Assembly (NCBI GenBank): GCA_020160805.1
Contig: JAIUPO010000009.1
Span: forward strand, 1-64,000
Length of the DNA stretch: 64,000 nt
Direction of reading: 5' to 3'
From: Actinomycetota bacterium
GTDB lineage: Bacteria > Actinomycetota > Actinomycetes > Actinomycetales > Dermatophilaceae
A program made the translations under genes and the position numbers. The notes below the pieces were generated by a model. The model did not search any database and had not been told where the DNA came from. It worked only from the letters and a program-made list of their open reading frames with translations. Positions 33,871 through 42,778 of this stretch are shown here, piece after piece; position 1 is the stretch's first letter; every line of letters begins with the position of its first letter.

Positions 33871-33993
33871 GCCGAGCGGGCTTTGTGCACGCGAGCGGGG
33901 TTTCTGCCGAGCCGAGCGGGGTTTCTGCCTAGCCGAGCGGGTCTGCTGAACGCGAGCGGCCCTATAGCCCCGCTCGCGTTCAGAAACCCCGCT
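33871..33993. repeat. Tandem ~20-bp repeats and a 14-bp hairpin between zwf and the kinase gene
   Basis: Four or five imperfect copies of a 19-21 base unit run head to tail from 33871. Two of them read GCCGAGCGGGGTTTCTGCC or one base different. The last copy continues into CTGAACGCGAGCGG at 33946-33959, which pairs perfectly with 33970-33983, and CAGAAACCCCGCT at 33981-33993 pairs with the unit itself. Several mutually exclusive hairpins can form between the two convergent genes. This looks like an expandable, duplicated terminator region. Confidence 0.65.
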
Positions 33994-34015
33994 CCGCTCG
34001 GGGCGGGGAGGGGCG

Positions 34016-35146
34016 TCAGGTGCTGCGGACCAGCAGCGAGCGCGGCGCGATGCGCACCCGGATCTCGCGGGTCTCGCCGATGACATCGCCGTCGAGCTGA
34101 ACCGCCTGCGGCTTGTCGGTCGTGATGGTCACCGTGGTGGCCGTATGCCGTTGCAGTCGTTCGGTTCTCGTCCCTCGGTGCTGGGTCAGGACCCGCGCGG
34201 TGACATTCACCCAGCCAGGAAAACCCTTGGGCGCCAGGATGACGCAGTCGAGCACACCATCGTCCGGTTCGGCATCGGGCATCAGGTTGATGCCGCCGGT
34301 GATCCTGCCGCAATTGCCGACCAGCACGGTCTGGGCGAGCACCGAGGTGGCCGGGCCGCCGTCGATCGAGACGTGCGCTTTCAGGCGCGGCCCGAGGAAG
34401 TTACGGAAACCTGTCGCGGCATACGCCGGCCAGCCGATCTTGGCCTTCGCCTCCTCGGTCGTCTCCGACATGATCGTCGCGTCCAGACCGACACCGGCCA
34501 TCACGAGGAAGGCATGCTCGACCGAGGGCGACTCACTCGTGGAGGAATCGCTCGTGGATGCATCCGCTTTGGAGGCGTTGGCAGGAGCGAACGAATCCGG
34601 TTGAGCCAGAACGGCATACGCCACGTCGATCGCTCGGTTGCGGCCCGTGCACGCCACGCGAAAAGCTTCGGCAAGATCAGAGACGGGCAACTCCAGATTG
34701 CGAGCGAGCAGGTTCCCCGTGCCGCCGGGCAGCAGCCCAAGCGGGGTCGAGGTGCCAGCCAGCGCGCTTGCCACATTGCGGACCGTGCCGTCACCGCCGA
34801 GCGAACAGACCAGATCAACGCCCTCGGCGACCGCCGCGCTCGCCTGGCCGGCACCGGGATCTTCTTTGGTGGTCTCGACAATCAAAGGGGCGTCCCAGTC
34901 GAGGCCAGTCGCGACGGCGGCGAGCGTGGCTCGCACGGTCGCGAGGTCGTCGAACTTCGTCGGATTGATGATGACCGCGGCCCGCTTCTTGCGCGGCGGC
35001 TCGACGGTGGCTTGCCGGAAACTGTCCCGATGCGGCCGAATCCGGGCATGCCGACCAGGGCGGGAGTTGATGCCCAAAAGCACCGCGGCAACAAGCAGGA
35101 AGCCGACGAATGCCAGGGCTCCGAGCAGCATCACGGTGTTGGGCAC
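34016..35146 (-). CDS. Diacylglycerol-kinase-family lipid kinase
   Basis: DAGK-catalytic-domain lipid kinase, of the type that phosphorylates diacylglycerol or related lipids with ATP. An N-terminal membrane helix (LLGALAFVGFLLVAAVLLG) is followed by the catalytic domain, with the ATP-binding GGDGT block near 117 and LLPGGTGNLLARNL near 140. A Ser/Thr/Asp-rich insert of about 20 residues lies near 196. The 376-residue length counts from a GTG; later GTG and ATG codons are possible. It is convergent with zwf and lies near other lipid genes (PlsC-like, patatin). Confidence 0.82.
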   Translation of the reverse strand: MPNTVMLLGALAFVGFLLVAAVLLGINSRPGRHARIRPHRDSFRQATVEPPRKKRAAVIINPTKFDDLATVRATLAAVATGLDWDAPLIVETTKEDPGAGQASAAVAEGVDLVCSLGGDGTVRNVASALAGTSTPLGLLPGGTGNLLARNLELPVSDLAEAFRVACTGRNRAIDVAYAVLAQPDSFAPANASKADASTSDSSTSESPSVEHAFLVMAGVGLDATIMSETTEEAKAKIGWPAYAATGFRNFLGPRLKAHVSIDGGPATSVLAQTVLVGNCGRITGGINLMPDAEPDDGVLDCVILAPKGFPGWVNVTARVLTQHRGTRTERLQRHTATTVTITTDKPQAVQLDGDVIGETREIRVRIAPRSLLVRST

Positions 35147-35192
35147 GCGGGTGAAACTACCAGCGTGCCCCGCGCTCCTTAACATGTGTGGC

Positions 35193-35738
35193 ATGAGCGA
35201 CGACCGCGCGGGATCCTTGGCTGCCCCCGAGCCCGACGACAAGGACTGGACCTGGGTGCTCGACCGGCCCTGCCCCGACTGTGGTTTCGACCCCGCGGCC
35301 GTCGCGCCCGGGCAGTATGCGGATGCCATCCGCCAGGCAAGTCTGCCCTGGCAATACGTCCTCACCCGCCAAGACGTCCGAGAGCGGCCCGCGCCACGCG
35401 TCTGGTCGCCGCTGGAATATGGCTGCCACGTCCGCGATGTCTGCCGTCTCTTCGACGACCGCACCCACCTGATGCTCGACCAGGACGATCCGCCCTTCGC
35501 CAATTGGGACCAGGACGCGACGGCGATCGAGCAGAGGTATGCCGACCAGGACCCCGCCGTCGTGCGCACCGAGCTGGCGAGCGCGGCGGAGCGGCTCGCG
35601 ACGACATACGCCACCATTCCCGAGCGTGCCTGGGAGCGCACCGGGCGACGCGGGGACGGCTCGGCCTTCACCGTCACGACGCTCGGTGCCTACCTGCTGC
35701 ACGACCTGACCCACCACGTGTGGGATGTGCGCAGCTAG
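35193..35738 (+). CDS. DinB-superfamily protein
   Basis: A 181-residue four-helix-bundle protein. Metal-ligand-type histidines are visible near the middle (LEYGCHVRDVCRLF) and at the end (LLHDLTHHVWDV), the pattern of DinB/mycothiol-dependent enzymes. Such proteins are often annotated as DinB or maleylpyruvate-isomerase-like and may use mycothiol in actinobacteria. A CPDCGF pair near residue 27 is unusual and could bind metal. The ATG at 35193 follows another in-frame ATG nine bases earlier. Divergent from the lipid kinase and two bases before the LysE gene. Confidence 0.7.
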   Translation: MSDDRAGSLAAPEPDDKDWTWVLDRPCPDCGFDPAAVAPGQYADAIRQASLPWQYVLTRQDVRERPAPRVWSPLEYGCHVRDVCRLFDDRTHLMLDQDDPPFANWDQDATAIEQRYADQDPAVVRTELASAAERLATTYATIPERAWERTGRRGDGSAFTVTTLGAYLLHDLTHHVWDVRS

Positions 35739-35740
35739 CT

Positions 35741-36388
35741 ATGCCACCGCTGAATCTCTGGCTCGGCTTCCTCGTCGCCAGCCTGCTGCTGGCGGCCATC
35801 CCCGGGCCCAGTCTGCTTTTCGTCATCGGCCGCGCGCTCGCCGAGGGTCGGCGCGTCGCGATGCTGTCCGTGCTCGGCAACGGCCTCGGCATCCTCGCTC
35901 AGATCCTGCTTATTGCCGTGGGTCTCGGTCCGCTGGTCGCGCGCAGCGCGGCGCTCTATACGATCCTCAAAGTCGCGGGTGCGGCATATCTGATCTATCT
36001 CGGGATCACCACGATCCGGCACCGCGGCGACGCGGAGGCGGCGTTGGCGACTCTTGATGCGCAGCGCCGCCTAGCCCACCACGCCATCCGTGACGGCTTC
36101 ATCGTCGGGGTGACGAATCCCAAAACCGTCGTGTTCTTCGTCGCCCTGCTGCCGCAATTCGTCGCCCCCGGGCACGGCCCAGTGCCATTACAGATGGCAG
36201 TCCTCGGCCTCACCTTCTTCGTCGTCGGCGTGACGAGTGACGGGCTGGTTGCCATGGCCGCCGGCTCGGCCCGCGCCTGGCTCGCCAGCCGCCCCCACCG
36301 CCTGCGCCGGCTCAGCGCCGCTGGTGGCGTGATGATGATCCTGCTCGGCGTCACCCTGATGCTGACCGGCCGGCCGCAGCAGGCTTGA
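35741..36388 (+). CDS. LysE family translocator
   Basis: A 215-residue amino-acid exporter of the LysE/RhtB superfamily, with six predicted helices and the family pattern AAIPGPSLLFVIGRAL near the start. The substrate is unknown. It starts two bases after the DinB gene stop, so the pair is cotranscribed. The conserved TNPKTVVFFVALLPQF segment between helices 3 and 4 is intact. Confidence 0.86.
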   Translation: MPPLNLWLGFLVASLLLAAIPGPSLLFVIGRALAEGRRVAMLSVLGNGLGILAQILLIAVGLGPLVARSAALYTILKVAGAAYLIYLGITTIRHRGDAEAALATLDAQRRLAHHAIRDGFIVGVTNPKTVVFFVALLPQFVAPGHGPVPLQMAVLGLTFFVVGVTSDGLVAMAAGSARAWLASRPHRLRRLSAAGGVMMILLGVTLMLTGRPQQA

Positions 36389-36439
36389 GTCGCGGGAAAG
36401 TCGCGAGAGGTCCGGGGCGGGCGCCGATAAACTTGCCCA

Positions 36440-37708
36440 GTGATCGACATCAAAGTTCTTGCCGACGACCCGGATCGGGTCAAGGCCAGCCAGGTCGCGC
36501 GCGGAGATGACCCCGCGCTCGTCGACCAGGTCCTCGACGCTGACGCCAAGCGACGGGCCGCCCTGACCGAATTCGAGCAACTCCGCGCCCGGCAGAAGTC
36601 CATGGGCAAGGAGGTCGCCGCGGCGCAGGGTGAGGCCAAGCAGGCGCTGCTCGCCGAGACCAAGTCGATCGCAGCCAAGGTGAAGGAACTGGACGCGACG
36701 GCTGCCGCCGCCGTCGCCGAGCGCGACGCGCTGTTGATGTCGATCGGCAATGTCATCGTCGACGGCGTGCCGGCGGGCGGCGAGGACGACTATGTCGTGC
36801 GCGAGATCATCGGCACGCCAAGGGATTTCGCGACCGAAGGGTTCGAGCCCAAGGATCACCTGGACCTCGCCGAGGGCCTCGGCGCGATCGACATGGCCCG
36901 TGGTGCGCGGGTCGCGGGCTCGCGCTTCTATTTCATGACCGGCCCCGGGGCACGGCTCGAACTCGGCCTGCTCAATGCCGGTATGGCGCTCGCGCTTGAG
37001 CACGGTTTCGTGCCGATGATCACCCCGACTCTGGTCCTGCCGGAGGTCATGAAGGGCGCCGGCTTCATCGACCGGCACGCGGACGAGGTCTATCGCCTCG
37101 AAGCCGACGACCTCTATCTCACCGGCACCTCGGAGGTCGCGCTCGCGGGCTTCCATACCGGCGAGGTCATCGACCTCAGCGCCGGCGCGAAGCGCTATGC
37201 CGGCTGGTCGACCTGTTACCGCCGCGAGGCCGGCAGCTATGGCAAGGACACCCGCGGCATCATCCGCGTGCACCAGTTCAACAAGATCGAGATGTTCGTC
37301 TACTGCGACCCGGCCGACGCCGAGGCCGAGCACGAGCGCCTGCTCGACATGGAGCGCGCCATGCTCGCCAAGATCGAGGTGCCCTATCGGATCATCGACA
37401 CCGCCGCCGGCGACCTCGGCCAGAGCGCGGCCCGCAAGTTCGACAGCGAGGCGTGGTTCCCCAGCCAGGGCCGCTACCGCGAACTCACGTCCACCTCGAA
37501 TTGCACGACCTTCCAGGCTCGCCGGCTCGGCACCCGGATGCGCGGCGAGAAGGGTAATGAGGTCGTCGCGACCCTCAACGGCACGCTGGCCACGACCCGC
37601 TTCCTCGTCGCGATCCTGGAGAACCACCAGCAGCCGGATGGCTCGGTCGTCGTGCCCGAGGCGCTGCGCCCGTATGTCGGCCTCGATGTCCTGACGCCGG
37701 TCGCCTGA
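36440..37708 (+). CDS. serS: Seryl-tRNA synthetase
   Basis: Charges tRNA-Ser with serine. The 422-residue protein has the N-terminal coiled-coil tRNA-binding arm (about 30-110) and a class II catalytic domain with the [13 protein letters not shown] serine-binding motif near 236-248, the motif 2 loop ([12 protein letters not shown]), and [10 protein letters not shown] near 355. It starts at a GTG. An HAD phosphatase gene follows three bases after its stop and a TrmH-family gene after that, a common actinobacterial arrangement. Confidence 0.97.
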   Translation: MIDIKVLADDPDRVKASQVARGDDPALVDQVLDADAKRRAALTEFEQLRARQKSMGKEVAAAQGEAKQALLAETKSIAAKVKELDATAAAAVAERDALLMSIGNVIVDGVPAGGEDDYVVREIIGTPRDFATEGFEPKDHLDLAEGLGAIDMARGARVAGSRFYFMTGPGARLELGLLNAGMALALEHGFVPMITPTLVLPEVMKGAGFIDRHADEVYRLEADDLYLTGTSEVALAGFHTGEVIDLSAGAKRYAGWSTCYRREAGSYGKDTRGIIRVHQFNKIEMFVYCDPADAEAEHERLLDMERAMLAKIEVPYRIIDTAAGDLGQSAARKFDSEAWFPSQGRYRELTSTSNCTTFQARRLGTRMRGEKGNEVVATLNGTLATTRFLVAILENHQQPDGSVVVPEALRPYVGLDVLTPVA

Positions 37709-37711
37709 CTC

Positions 37712-38533
37712 GTGCGCGACGCCCATCTGGTCGCCCTCGACATCGACGGCACGACGATCACTCACGAGGGTGAGTTGCGCGAGCGCGTCCGCTTGGCCGT
37801 CCGCCGCGTCGCCGACGCGGGTCACCATGTCGTCATCGCGACCGGCCGCTCGGTGCTCGGCACACTACCGATCCTCACCGAGCTCGGTCTCGATCAGGGG
37901 TATGCCGTGTGCTCCAATGGCGCCGTCACCATCGCCTTGGACCCCGAGCACCCGAGCGGTTACGAAGTCCTGGAAGCGGTTACCTTCGACCCGGGTCCGG
38001 CGCTGGAGTTGCTGCGGGGGGCGTGGCCGGATGCCGTTGTGGCAGTGGAGGATTTGGGCGTCGGCTTCAAAGTGAGCGCGCCCTTCCCAGATCCATTGGA
38101 GGGCGTCGTCACGGTCGTGCCGTGGGAGGAACTGCTGGCCGACCCGGTCACGCGCGTGACCTTCCGCAGCCCCACCGGGACCAGCGAGGACTTCACCAAA
38201 CTCGCCGAGCGGATCGGCCTGCACGGCGTGAACTATGCCGTCGGCTTCTCCGCCTGGCTCGACATCAACCCCGAGGGCGTCTCCAAGGGCAGCGCCCTCG
38301 AACTCGTCCGACGCCGCCTCGGGGTCCAGCCGATGCATACGCTCGCCGTCGGGGACCAGCGCAATGATGTCGAGATGCTGCGCTGGGCCGCCCGCGGGGT
38401 CGCGATGGGCAATGCGCCGGAGGAGGTCAAGGCGGTCGCCGACGAGGTCACCGAAGATGTGTATGCCGATGGCCTCGCCCTCGTCCTCGACTCGCTGCCC
38501 GGTCGGCGGGGTCGGGAAGTCGCGGCGCCATGA
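37712..38533 (+). CDS. HAD family (Cof-type) phosphatase
   Basis: A 273-residue Cof-subfamily HAD hydrolase. Motif 1 is DIDGTTI with the nucleophile Asp10 and acid/base Asp12; motif 2 lies in IATGRS; motif 3 Lys in EGVSKGSAL; motif 4 in AVGDQRNDVEML. The C2 cap is present. Substrates are sugar phosphates or cofactors in related enzymes. It starts at GTG three bases after serS and ends in an ATGA overlap with the next gene. Confidence 0.9.
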   Translation: MRDAHLVALDIDGTTITHEGELRERVRLAVRRVADAGHHVVIATGRSVLGTLPILTELGLDQGYAVCSNGAVTIALDPEHPSGYEVLEAVTFDPGPALELLRGAWPDAVVAVEDLGVGFKVSAPFPDPLEGVVTVVPWEELLADPVTRVTFRSPTGTSEDFTKLAERIGLHGVNYAVGFSAWLDINPEGVSKGSALELVRRRLGVQPMHTLAVGDQRNDVEMLRWAARGVAMGNAPEEVKAVADEVTEDVYADGLALVLDSLPGRRGREVAAP

Positions 38534-39354
38534 GCGCACCTCGACCCGATCTCGTCATCTCGTCCCCGGCCAACGCGCGCATCAAAGCCGTTGTGGCGCT
38601 GCGCAATCGGCGTGACCGCGATGTGTCCGGATTGACCCGCTTAGAAGGGCGCGAGGAACTGGAACTGGCCATCGCGGCCGGTGTCCGCCCGCGAACCCTG
38701 TTCCACTGCCCGCAGTTAATGGGCCCAGGCGGGTCTGGTGACGATCTGGTCGAGCAGGTCCGCGGACTCGGCGCCGAGATCATCGAATGTTCGCGCGCGG
38801 TCTTCGAGAAGGCGAGCTACCGCGAGGGCCCGGACGGCTTCCTCGCTGTCGCCCCGAGCCCGGGGCGCGGGCTGTCCGCACTCGACATACCCACCGACGG
38901 GCTCCTGCTCGTGGCCCAGGGGATCGAGAAGCCGGGCAATCTTGGCGCGATGCTGCGCACAGCCGACGCGGCCGGTGTGGCCGCGGTGATCGCCGCCGAC
39001 CCGGTCACCGACTGGGGCAACCCGAACGTCGTGCGCGCGAGCAAGGGGACGGTCTTTTCGGTGCCGGTGGCGTCCGCGACGACGGCCGAGACCATCGCGT
39101 GGCTCGCCGAGCGCAAGGTCGCACTCGTCGCGACGACCCCGGACACCGACCTACTGCATAGCGACGCCGACCTGCGCGGCCCGGTCGCGATCGCGGTGGG
39201 GACCGAGAAGTACGGCCTGGATGAGGAACTCTTCGCAGCCTCGACGATTCGCGTCCGCATACCCATGGCCGGCCGCGCCGACTCCCTCAACGCCGCGACA
39301 GCGGCCGCGATCGTGCTCTTCGAAGCAGTGCGCCAGCGCGCGGTCAGACGGTGA
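38530..39354 (+). CDS. TrmH family RNA methyltransferase
   Basis: SPOUT-fold RNA 2'-O-methyltransferase of 274 residues. The three SpoU motifs are present: EKPGNLGAMLRTADAAGV near 137, VAIAVGTEKYGL near 217, and RIPMAGRADSLNAATAAAI near 240, forming the SAM-binding knot. An N-terminal substrate-binding domain precedes it. The RNA target is not known. It is translationally coupled to the HAD gene (ATGA) and overlaps the convergent VOC gene by 11 bases. Confidence 0.9.
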   Translation: MSAPRPDLVISSPANARIKAVVALRNRRDRDVSGLTRLEGREELELAIAAGVRPRTLFHCPQLMGPGGSGDDLVEQVRGLGAEIIECSRAVFEKASYREGPDGFLAVAPSPGRGLSALDIPTDGLLLVAQGIEKPGNLGAMLRTADAAGVAAVIAADPVTDWGNPNVVRASKGTVFSVPVASATTAETIAWLAERKVALVATTPDTDLLHSDADLRGPVAIAVGTEKYGLDEELFAASTIRVRIPMAGRADSLNAATAAAIVLFEAVRQRAVRR

Positions 39355-39979
39355 CGTCGCCCGCGGGGGTGTTGAAGGTGACCGACATCAGGCCCGGCAT
39401 ACCGTGGGGCGCAATAAAGTCAAAGGCGATGACCGAACTCGTGGTCTCGGCGGGCAGACCCAGCCAGTCGGTGACGCGGTCGGGGTCGCCAGCGATCTCC
39501 AGCGACTTCATCGTGACCTCGGTCGCGGCTTCGTCGGAGGGGTGCGGCGACTCGCCATCCCACTGGACGAAGAAGGGCAGCTGCGGGTCGGCCTGCAGGC
39601 CCTTGACGCCGAGCTGACGCCACTTGAACTCGCGGCCGTCGGGCATGCGGCGATTGCCGTCGACCGCCGCGCGGCCGAGCCGCTCCTCGAGATTGGACAG
39701 GTCAACGACGCGGACGACCCAGCCAAGCCAGCCGCCACCCAGTTCGCTGCGAGCACGGACGGCCTGACCGAACGGCGCCTTGTCGGCGGACGGGTGATCG
39801 AGCACCTCGACGACCTCGACATAGCGTTCATGCGCCAGCGGCAGGATGATGTTGCGCGTGCCGAACCGGGGGTGAATGCCACCCTCGACGGGCGTCACCC
39901 CGAGCTTGGCGGCCAGCCGTTCGGCGGTCGCGTGGAGGCCATCCGACTCGGCGGCATACGACACGTGATCCACTCGCAT
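39344..39979 (-). CDS. VOC-superfamily protein (Glyoxalase_3-like)
   Basis: A 211-residue protein with a vicinal-oxygen-chelate fold. It begins with MRVDHVSYAA (a metal-ligand-type His in the first strand) and contains FGTRNIILPLAHERYVEVVEVLDH, typical of Glyoxalase_3 domain proteins. The reaction is unknown. The ATG matches the start of the conserved domain. It is convergent with the TrmH gene and overlaps it. Confidence 0.8.
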   Translation of the reverse strand: MRVDHVSYAAESDGLHATAERLAAKLGVTPVEGGIHPRFGTRNIILPLAHERYVEVVEVLDHPSADKAPFGQAVRARSELGGGWLGWVVRVVDLSNLEERLGRAAVDGNRRMPDGREFKWRQLGVKGLQADPQLPFFVQWDGESPHPSDEAATEVTMKSLEIAGDPDRVTDWLGLPAETTSSVIAFDFIAPHGMPGLMSVTFNTPAGDVTV

Positions 39980-40005
39980 GCGTTCATCGTTCCACACGAA
40001 AAGGG

Positions 40006-40082
40006 GTGCTCTTGACCACACGGGCGGCGTGCAGTAGTGCGCGACGACGGGCCGCCCGACCCTTTGAACGATCAAGAGGCAC
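40006..40082. terminator. Nested stem-loop after copA
   Basis: An outer imperfect stem (GTGCTCTTGA pairing with TCAAGAGGCAC, one bulge) encloses an inner 8-bp stem (CGGGCGGC with GCCGCCCG). It lies just past the copA stop in the direction of transcription. No T-tract is visible. A terminator function is likely but inferred. Confidence 0.5.
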
Positions 40083-40094
40083 CAGCGCCCGGAG

Positions 40095-42365
40095 TCAGCG
40101 GCCGAAACGCCGCAACCGCAGGCTGTTGGTCACGACCAGCACGCTTGAAGCGGCCATCGCGGCGCCGGCGATCATCGGGTTGAGCAGCCCGGCCATCGCC
40201 AGCGGAATCGCGGCCGCGTTATAGCCGAACGCCCACGCGAGGTTCTGCTTGATGATGCGCAGCGTCGCGCGCGAGAGCCCGATGCCCTGCCCGATGGCGC
40301 GGACGTCCTCCCGCATCAGGACCAGGTCCGCGCTCGCCGCGGCCACATCGGTGCCCGAGCCCATCGCGATGCCGAGATCGGCCTGCGCGAGCGCGGCGGC
40401 ATCGTTGACACCATCACCGACCATCGCGACGACCGCGCCGTCCTCCTGCAGCCGACGGATCATCGCGAACTTCTCCTCGGGCCGCACGCCAGCGATCACA
40501 CGCTCCGCCGGGATGCCCACCTGGGCGGCTACCGCATCCGCCGTCACCTGCGAGTCCCCGGTCAGGAGGTATGCCGTCAGCCCAAGCCGGTCGAGTTCGC
40601 GCAGTGCGGCGGGGGCGTCGGGGCGCAGAGCGTCGGCGACCGTGAGGGTCGCCCGCGCCATACCGTCCCACCCGAGCCAGACCGTGGTTCCGTCCCCGCG
40701 AGCCGCCAGGTCGGCGGGGACCTGCTCAAAGAGTGTGGCGCGCCCGATGACGACCTCCTGGTCCTTGATCCGGGCTCGGGCACCGTCGCCCGCAAGGGCT
40801 GCGAAGTCGGTGGCCGCGGGTATGTCGAGGGTCCGGGCCTTCGCCGCCTCGACGATGGCGTGGGCGATCGGGTGCTCGCTGCCGGCCTCGACGGCTGCGG
40901 CGGCTCGCAGGGCGGCTTCCTTCGGGAGCGAGCCGTGCGTGGTCACATCGATCAAGGTGGGGCGGCCGAGGGTGAGGGTGCCCGTCTTGTCGAGCACGAT
41001 GGTGTCGATGCGCCGGGTGTCTTCGAGCACCTGCGGGCCCTTGATGAGGATGCCGAGTTGGGCGCCGCGGCCGGTGCCGACGAGGATCGCCGTCGGGGTT
41101 GCGAGGCCGAGGGCGCAGGGGCACGCGATGATCAGCACGGCGATGGCGACGCCGAGTGCCGTTGTGGCGCTGCCGGTTCCGATCCACCAGCCCACGAAGG
41201 TCAGCAGCGCGAGGCCGAGGACGACGGGGACGAAGATCGCCGAGATCCGATCGGCGAGCCGTTCAACGCCGGCCTTGCCGGTCTGGGCGTTCTCCACCAG
41301 GCGCGCGATGCCGGCCAAGGTGGTGTCGGCGCCGACACGGGTCGCGCGGACCAAGAGCCGCCCCGCGCCATTGATCGTCCCGCCAGTCACCTCATCGCCG
41401 GCATCCACCTCGACCGGCATCGACTCGCCGGTCACCAGCGCGGTGTCGATCGTGCTGCGCCCCGTGAGGACCAGACCGTCCGTCGCGACCTTTTCACCGG
41501 GACGAATGACAAAGGTCTCGCCAACAGCCAACTGCTCGACGGGGATTCGCTCCTCAACGACCCGCCCGGAGCCATCCCGTCGTTCGATCGTCACCTCCTT
41601 GGCGGCGAGGTCGAGCAAGGTCGTCAGGGCGTTCTTGCCCTCCGCCTTGGCGCGCGCCTCCAGCCAGCGGCCGATGAGCAGGAAGGTCGTGACGACCGCG
41701 GCCGTCTCGAAGTAGACATGCACTCCATGGCCGCTATGGCTCATGTCGGTCATCGCCCGTCCGGTGAGCACGGCGATCGCCGACCAGAGGTATGCGGAGA
41801 GCACCCCGATCGAGACGAGCGTGTCCATCGTCGAGGCCAGGTGGCGGGCGTTGATCGCCGCGGCGCGGTGGAAGGGCCAGGCCGCCCAGAGCACCACCGG
41901 TGTCGTGAAAGCCAGCTGGTACCAAGCATTCCCGGGCAGGTCGCCGAGGGCCGGCACCATCGCCAGCAGCACGACGGGCAGAGTTAAGGCGGCGCTGATC
42001 AAGGCTCGGCGCTTCAGCGTGTCGGCAGGCGCGACGTCGTGGTCGAGATGATTCGTGTGTTCCGGCTGACCGTGAGCGTGATGCTCCGTCGCGGCAGTCG
42101 TGTGGTGGTTCGCGTGGCGTTCGTCGGGAGCGCTCGCTCGCGGCGGTTCGATGACGCTGGCGCCATAGCCGGTCGAGCGCATGGTGGCCAGGATGTCCTC
42201 GAGACGAATCGGGTCGTGGAAACTGACCCGAGCCTTTTCGGTCGCGAGATTGACGCTCGCGTCGACGCCCTCGAGCTTGCCGAGTTTGCGCTCGATGCGC
42301 GCGGAGCAGGAGGCGCACGTCATACCCGTGATGGCCAGGTCGACCTGCTGGGTGTCCTGGGGCAT
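40095..42365 (-). CDS. copA: Copper-translocating P-type ATPase
   Basis: P1B-type ATPase that pumps Cu(I) out of the cytoplasm. The 756-residue protein has an N-terminal heavy-metal-associated domain (GMTCASC), a His-rich linker (HHTTAATEHHAHGQPEHTN), the CPC motif in helix 6 (IIACPCAL), the phosphorylation motif DKTGT and the hinge GDGVND. It is one base after the csoR stop, forming a csoR-copA operon. The His-rich linker may buffer metal. No copper chaperone CopZ gene is adjacent. Confidence 0.94.
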   Translation of the reverse strand: MPQDTQQVDLAITGMTCASCSARIERKLGKLEGVDASVNLATEKARVSFHDPIRLEDILATMRSTGYGASVIEPPRASAPDERHANHHTTAATEHHAHGQPEHTNHLDHDVAPADTLKRRALISAALTLPVVLLAMVPALGDLPGNAWYQLAFTTPVVLWAAWPFHRAAAINARHLASTMDTLVSIGVLSAYLWSAIAVLTGRAMTDMSHSGHGVHVYFETAAVVTTFLLIGRWLEARAKAEGKNALTTLLDLAAKEVTIERRDGSGRVVEERIPVEQLAVGETFVIRPGEKVATDGLVLTGRSTIDTALVTGESMPVEVDAGDEVTGGTINGAGRLLVRATRVGADTTLAGIARLVENAQTGKAGVERLADRISAIFVPVVLGLALLTFVGWWIGTGSATTALGVAIAVLIIACPCALGLATPTAILVGTGRGAQLGILIKGPQVLEDTRRIDTIVLDKTGTLTLGRPTLIDVTTHGSLPKEAALRAAAAVEAGSEHPIAHAIVEAAKARTLDIPAATDFAALAGDGARARIKDQEVVIGRATLFEQVPADLAARGDGTTVWLGWDGMARATLTVADALRPDAPAALRELDRLGLTAYLLTGDSQVTADAVAAQVGIPAERVIAGVRPEEKFAMIRRLQEDGAVVAMVGDGVNDAAALAQADLGIAMGSGTDVAAASADLVLMREDVRAIGQGIGLSRATLRIIKQNLAWAFGYNAAAIPLAMAGLLNPMIAGAAMAASSVLVVTNSLRLRRFGR

Positions 42366-42366
42366 G

Positions 42367-42648
42367 TCAGCTCCGCACGAGTCGGGCGATGGCCGCCGAT
42401 GCCTCGGTGACCTTGGCCTGCGCGGCGTCATCGGACTCGCGCGCGGCGTCGACGACGCAATGGCCGATGTGGTCTTCGACGAGGCCCAGGCTGACGGCCT
42501 GCAGGGCTCGGGTGATCGCGGACACCTGCGTGAGGATGTCGATGCAATAGACGTCCTCATCGACCATCCGCGCCACGCCGCGCACCTGTCCTTCGATGCG
42601 CTTGAGGCGGCGAAGGTAGTCGTCCTTGCTGCCGCTATAGCCAGCCAT
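42367..42648 (-). CDS. csoR: Copper-sensing transcriptional repressor CsoR
   Basis: A 93-residue four-helix-bundle repressor that leaves DNA when it binds Cu(I). The Cu ligands Cys35, His60 and Cys64 have the same spacing as Mycobacterium tuberculosis CsoR (Cys36, His61, Cys65). The start has a strong GGAGG ribosome site six bases upstream. It heads the csoR-copA operon and should repress it through the operator just upstream. Confidence 0.93.
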   Translation of the reverse strand: MAGYSGSKDDYLRRLKRIEGQVRGVARMVDEDVYCIDILTQVSAITRALQAVSLGLVEDHIGHCVVDAARESDDAAQAKVTEASAAIARLVRS

Positions 42649-42685
42649 GCTGCACCTCCGTGCTGTCGTTAACTCACCCAACAGC

Positions 42686-42702
42686 ATACCCCTATGGGGT
42701 AT
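42686..42702 (-). promoter_or_regulatory. CsoR operator upstream of csoR
   Basis: ATACCCCTATGGGGTAT contains two perfect seven-base half-sites, ATACCCC and GGGGTAT, spaced by three bases. It matches the CsoR operator pattern (TACCCC/GGGGTA) and lies 38 bases before the csoR start. Cu(I)-free CsoR should bind here. A promoter must overlap it, but no clear -10 could be chosen. Confidence 0.8.
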
Positions 42703-42725
42703 TCCGCACCGGAGCTGGACGTTGA

Positions 42726-42765
42726 GTACGACGATCGGCGGTGAATGGCCCGCCGATCGTCGTAC
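42726..42765. terminator. 16-bp perfect hairpin after purB
   Basis: GTACGACGATCGGCGG at 42726-42741 pairs exactly with 42750-42765 (8-base loop). It sits 13 bases past the purB stop and behind the csoR promoter region, so it probably ends purB transcription. Its stem is unusually long and it has no T-tract, like the hairpin at 25992. Confidence 0.6.
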
Positions 42766-42778
42766 CGAATGCAGCGAG

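Noticed and set aside
33871-33993. Possible CRISPR array
   Set aside because: Repeats are about 20 bases with no spacers of constant length and no cas genes; it is a tandem/terminator repeat.
36188-37828. Minus-strand 546-codon frame over serS
   Set aside because: serS is unmistakable on the plus strand; this is its antisense shadow.
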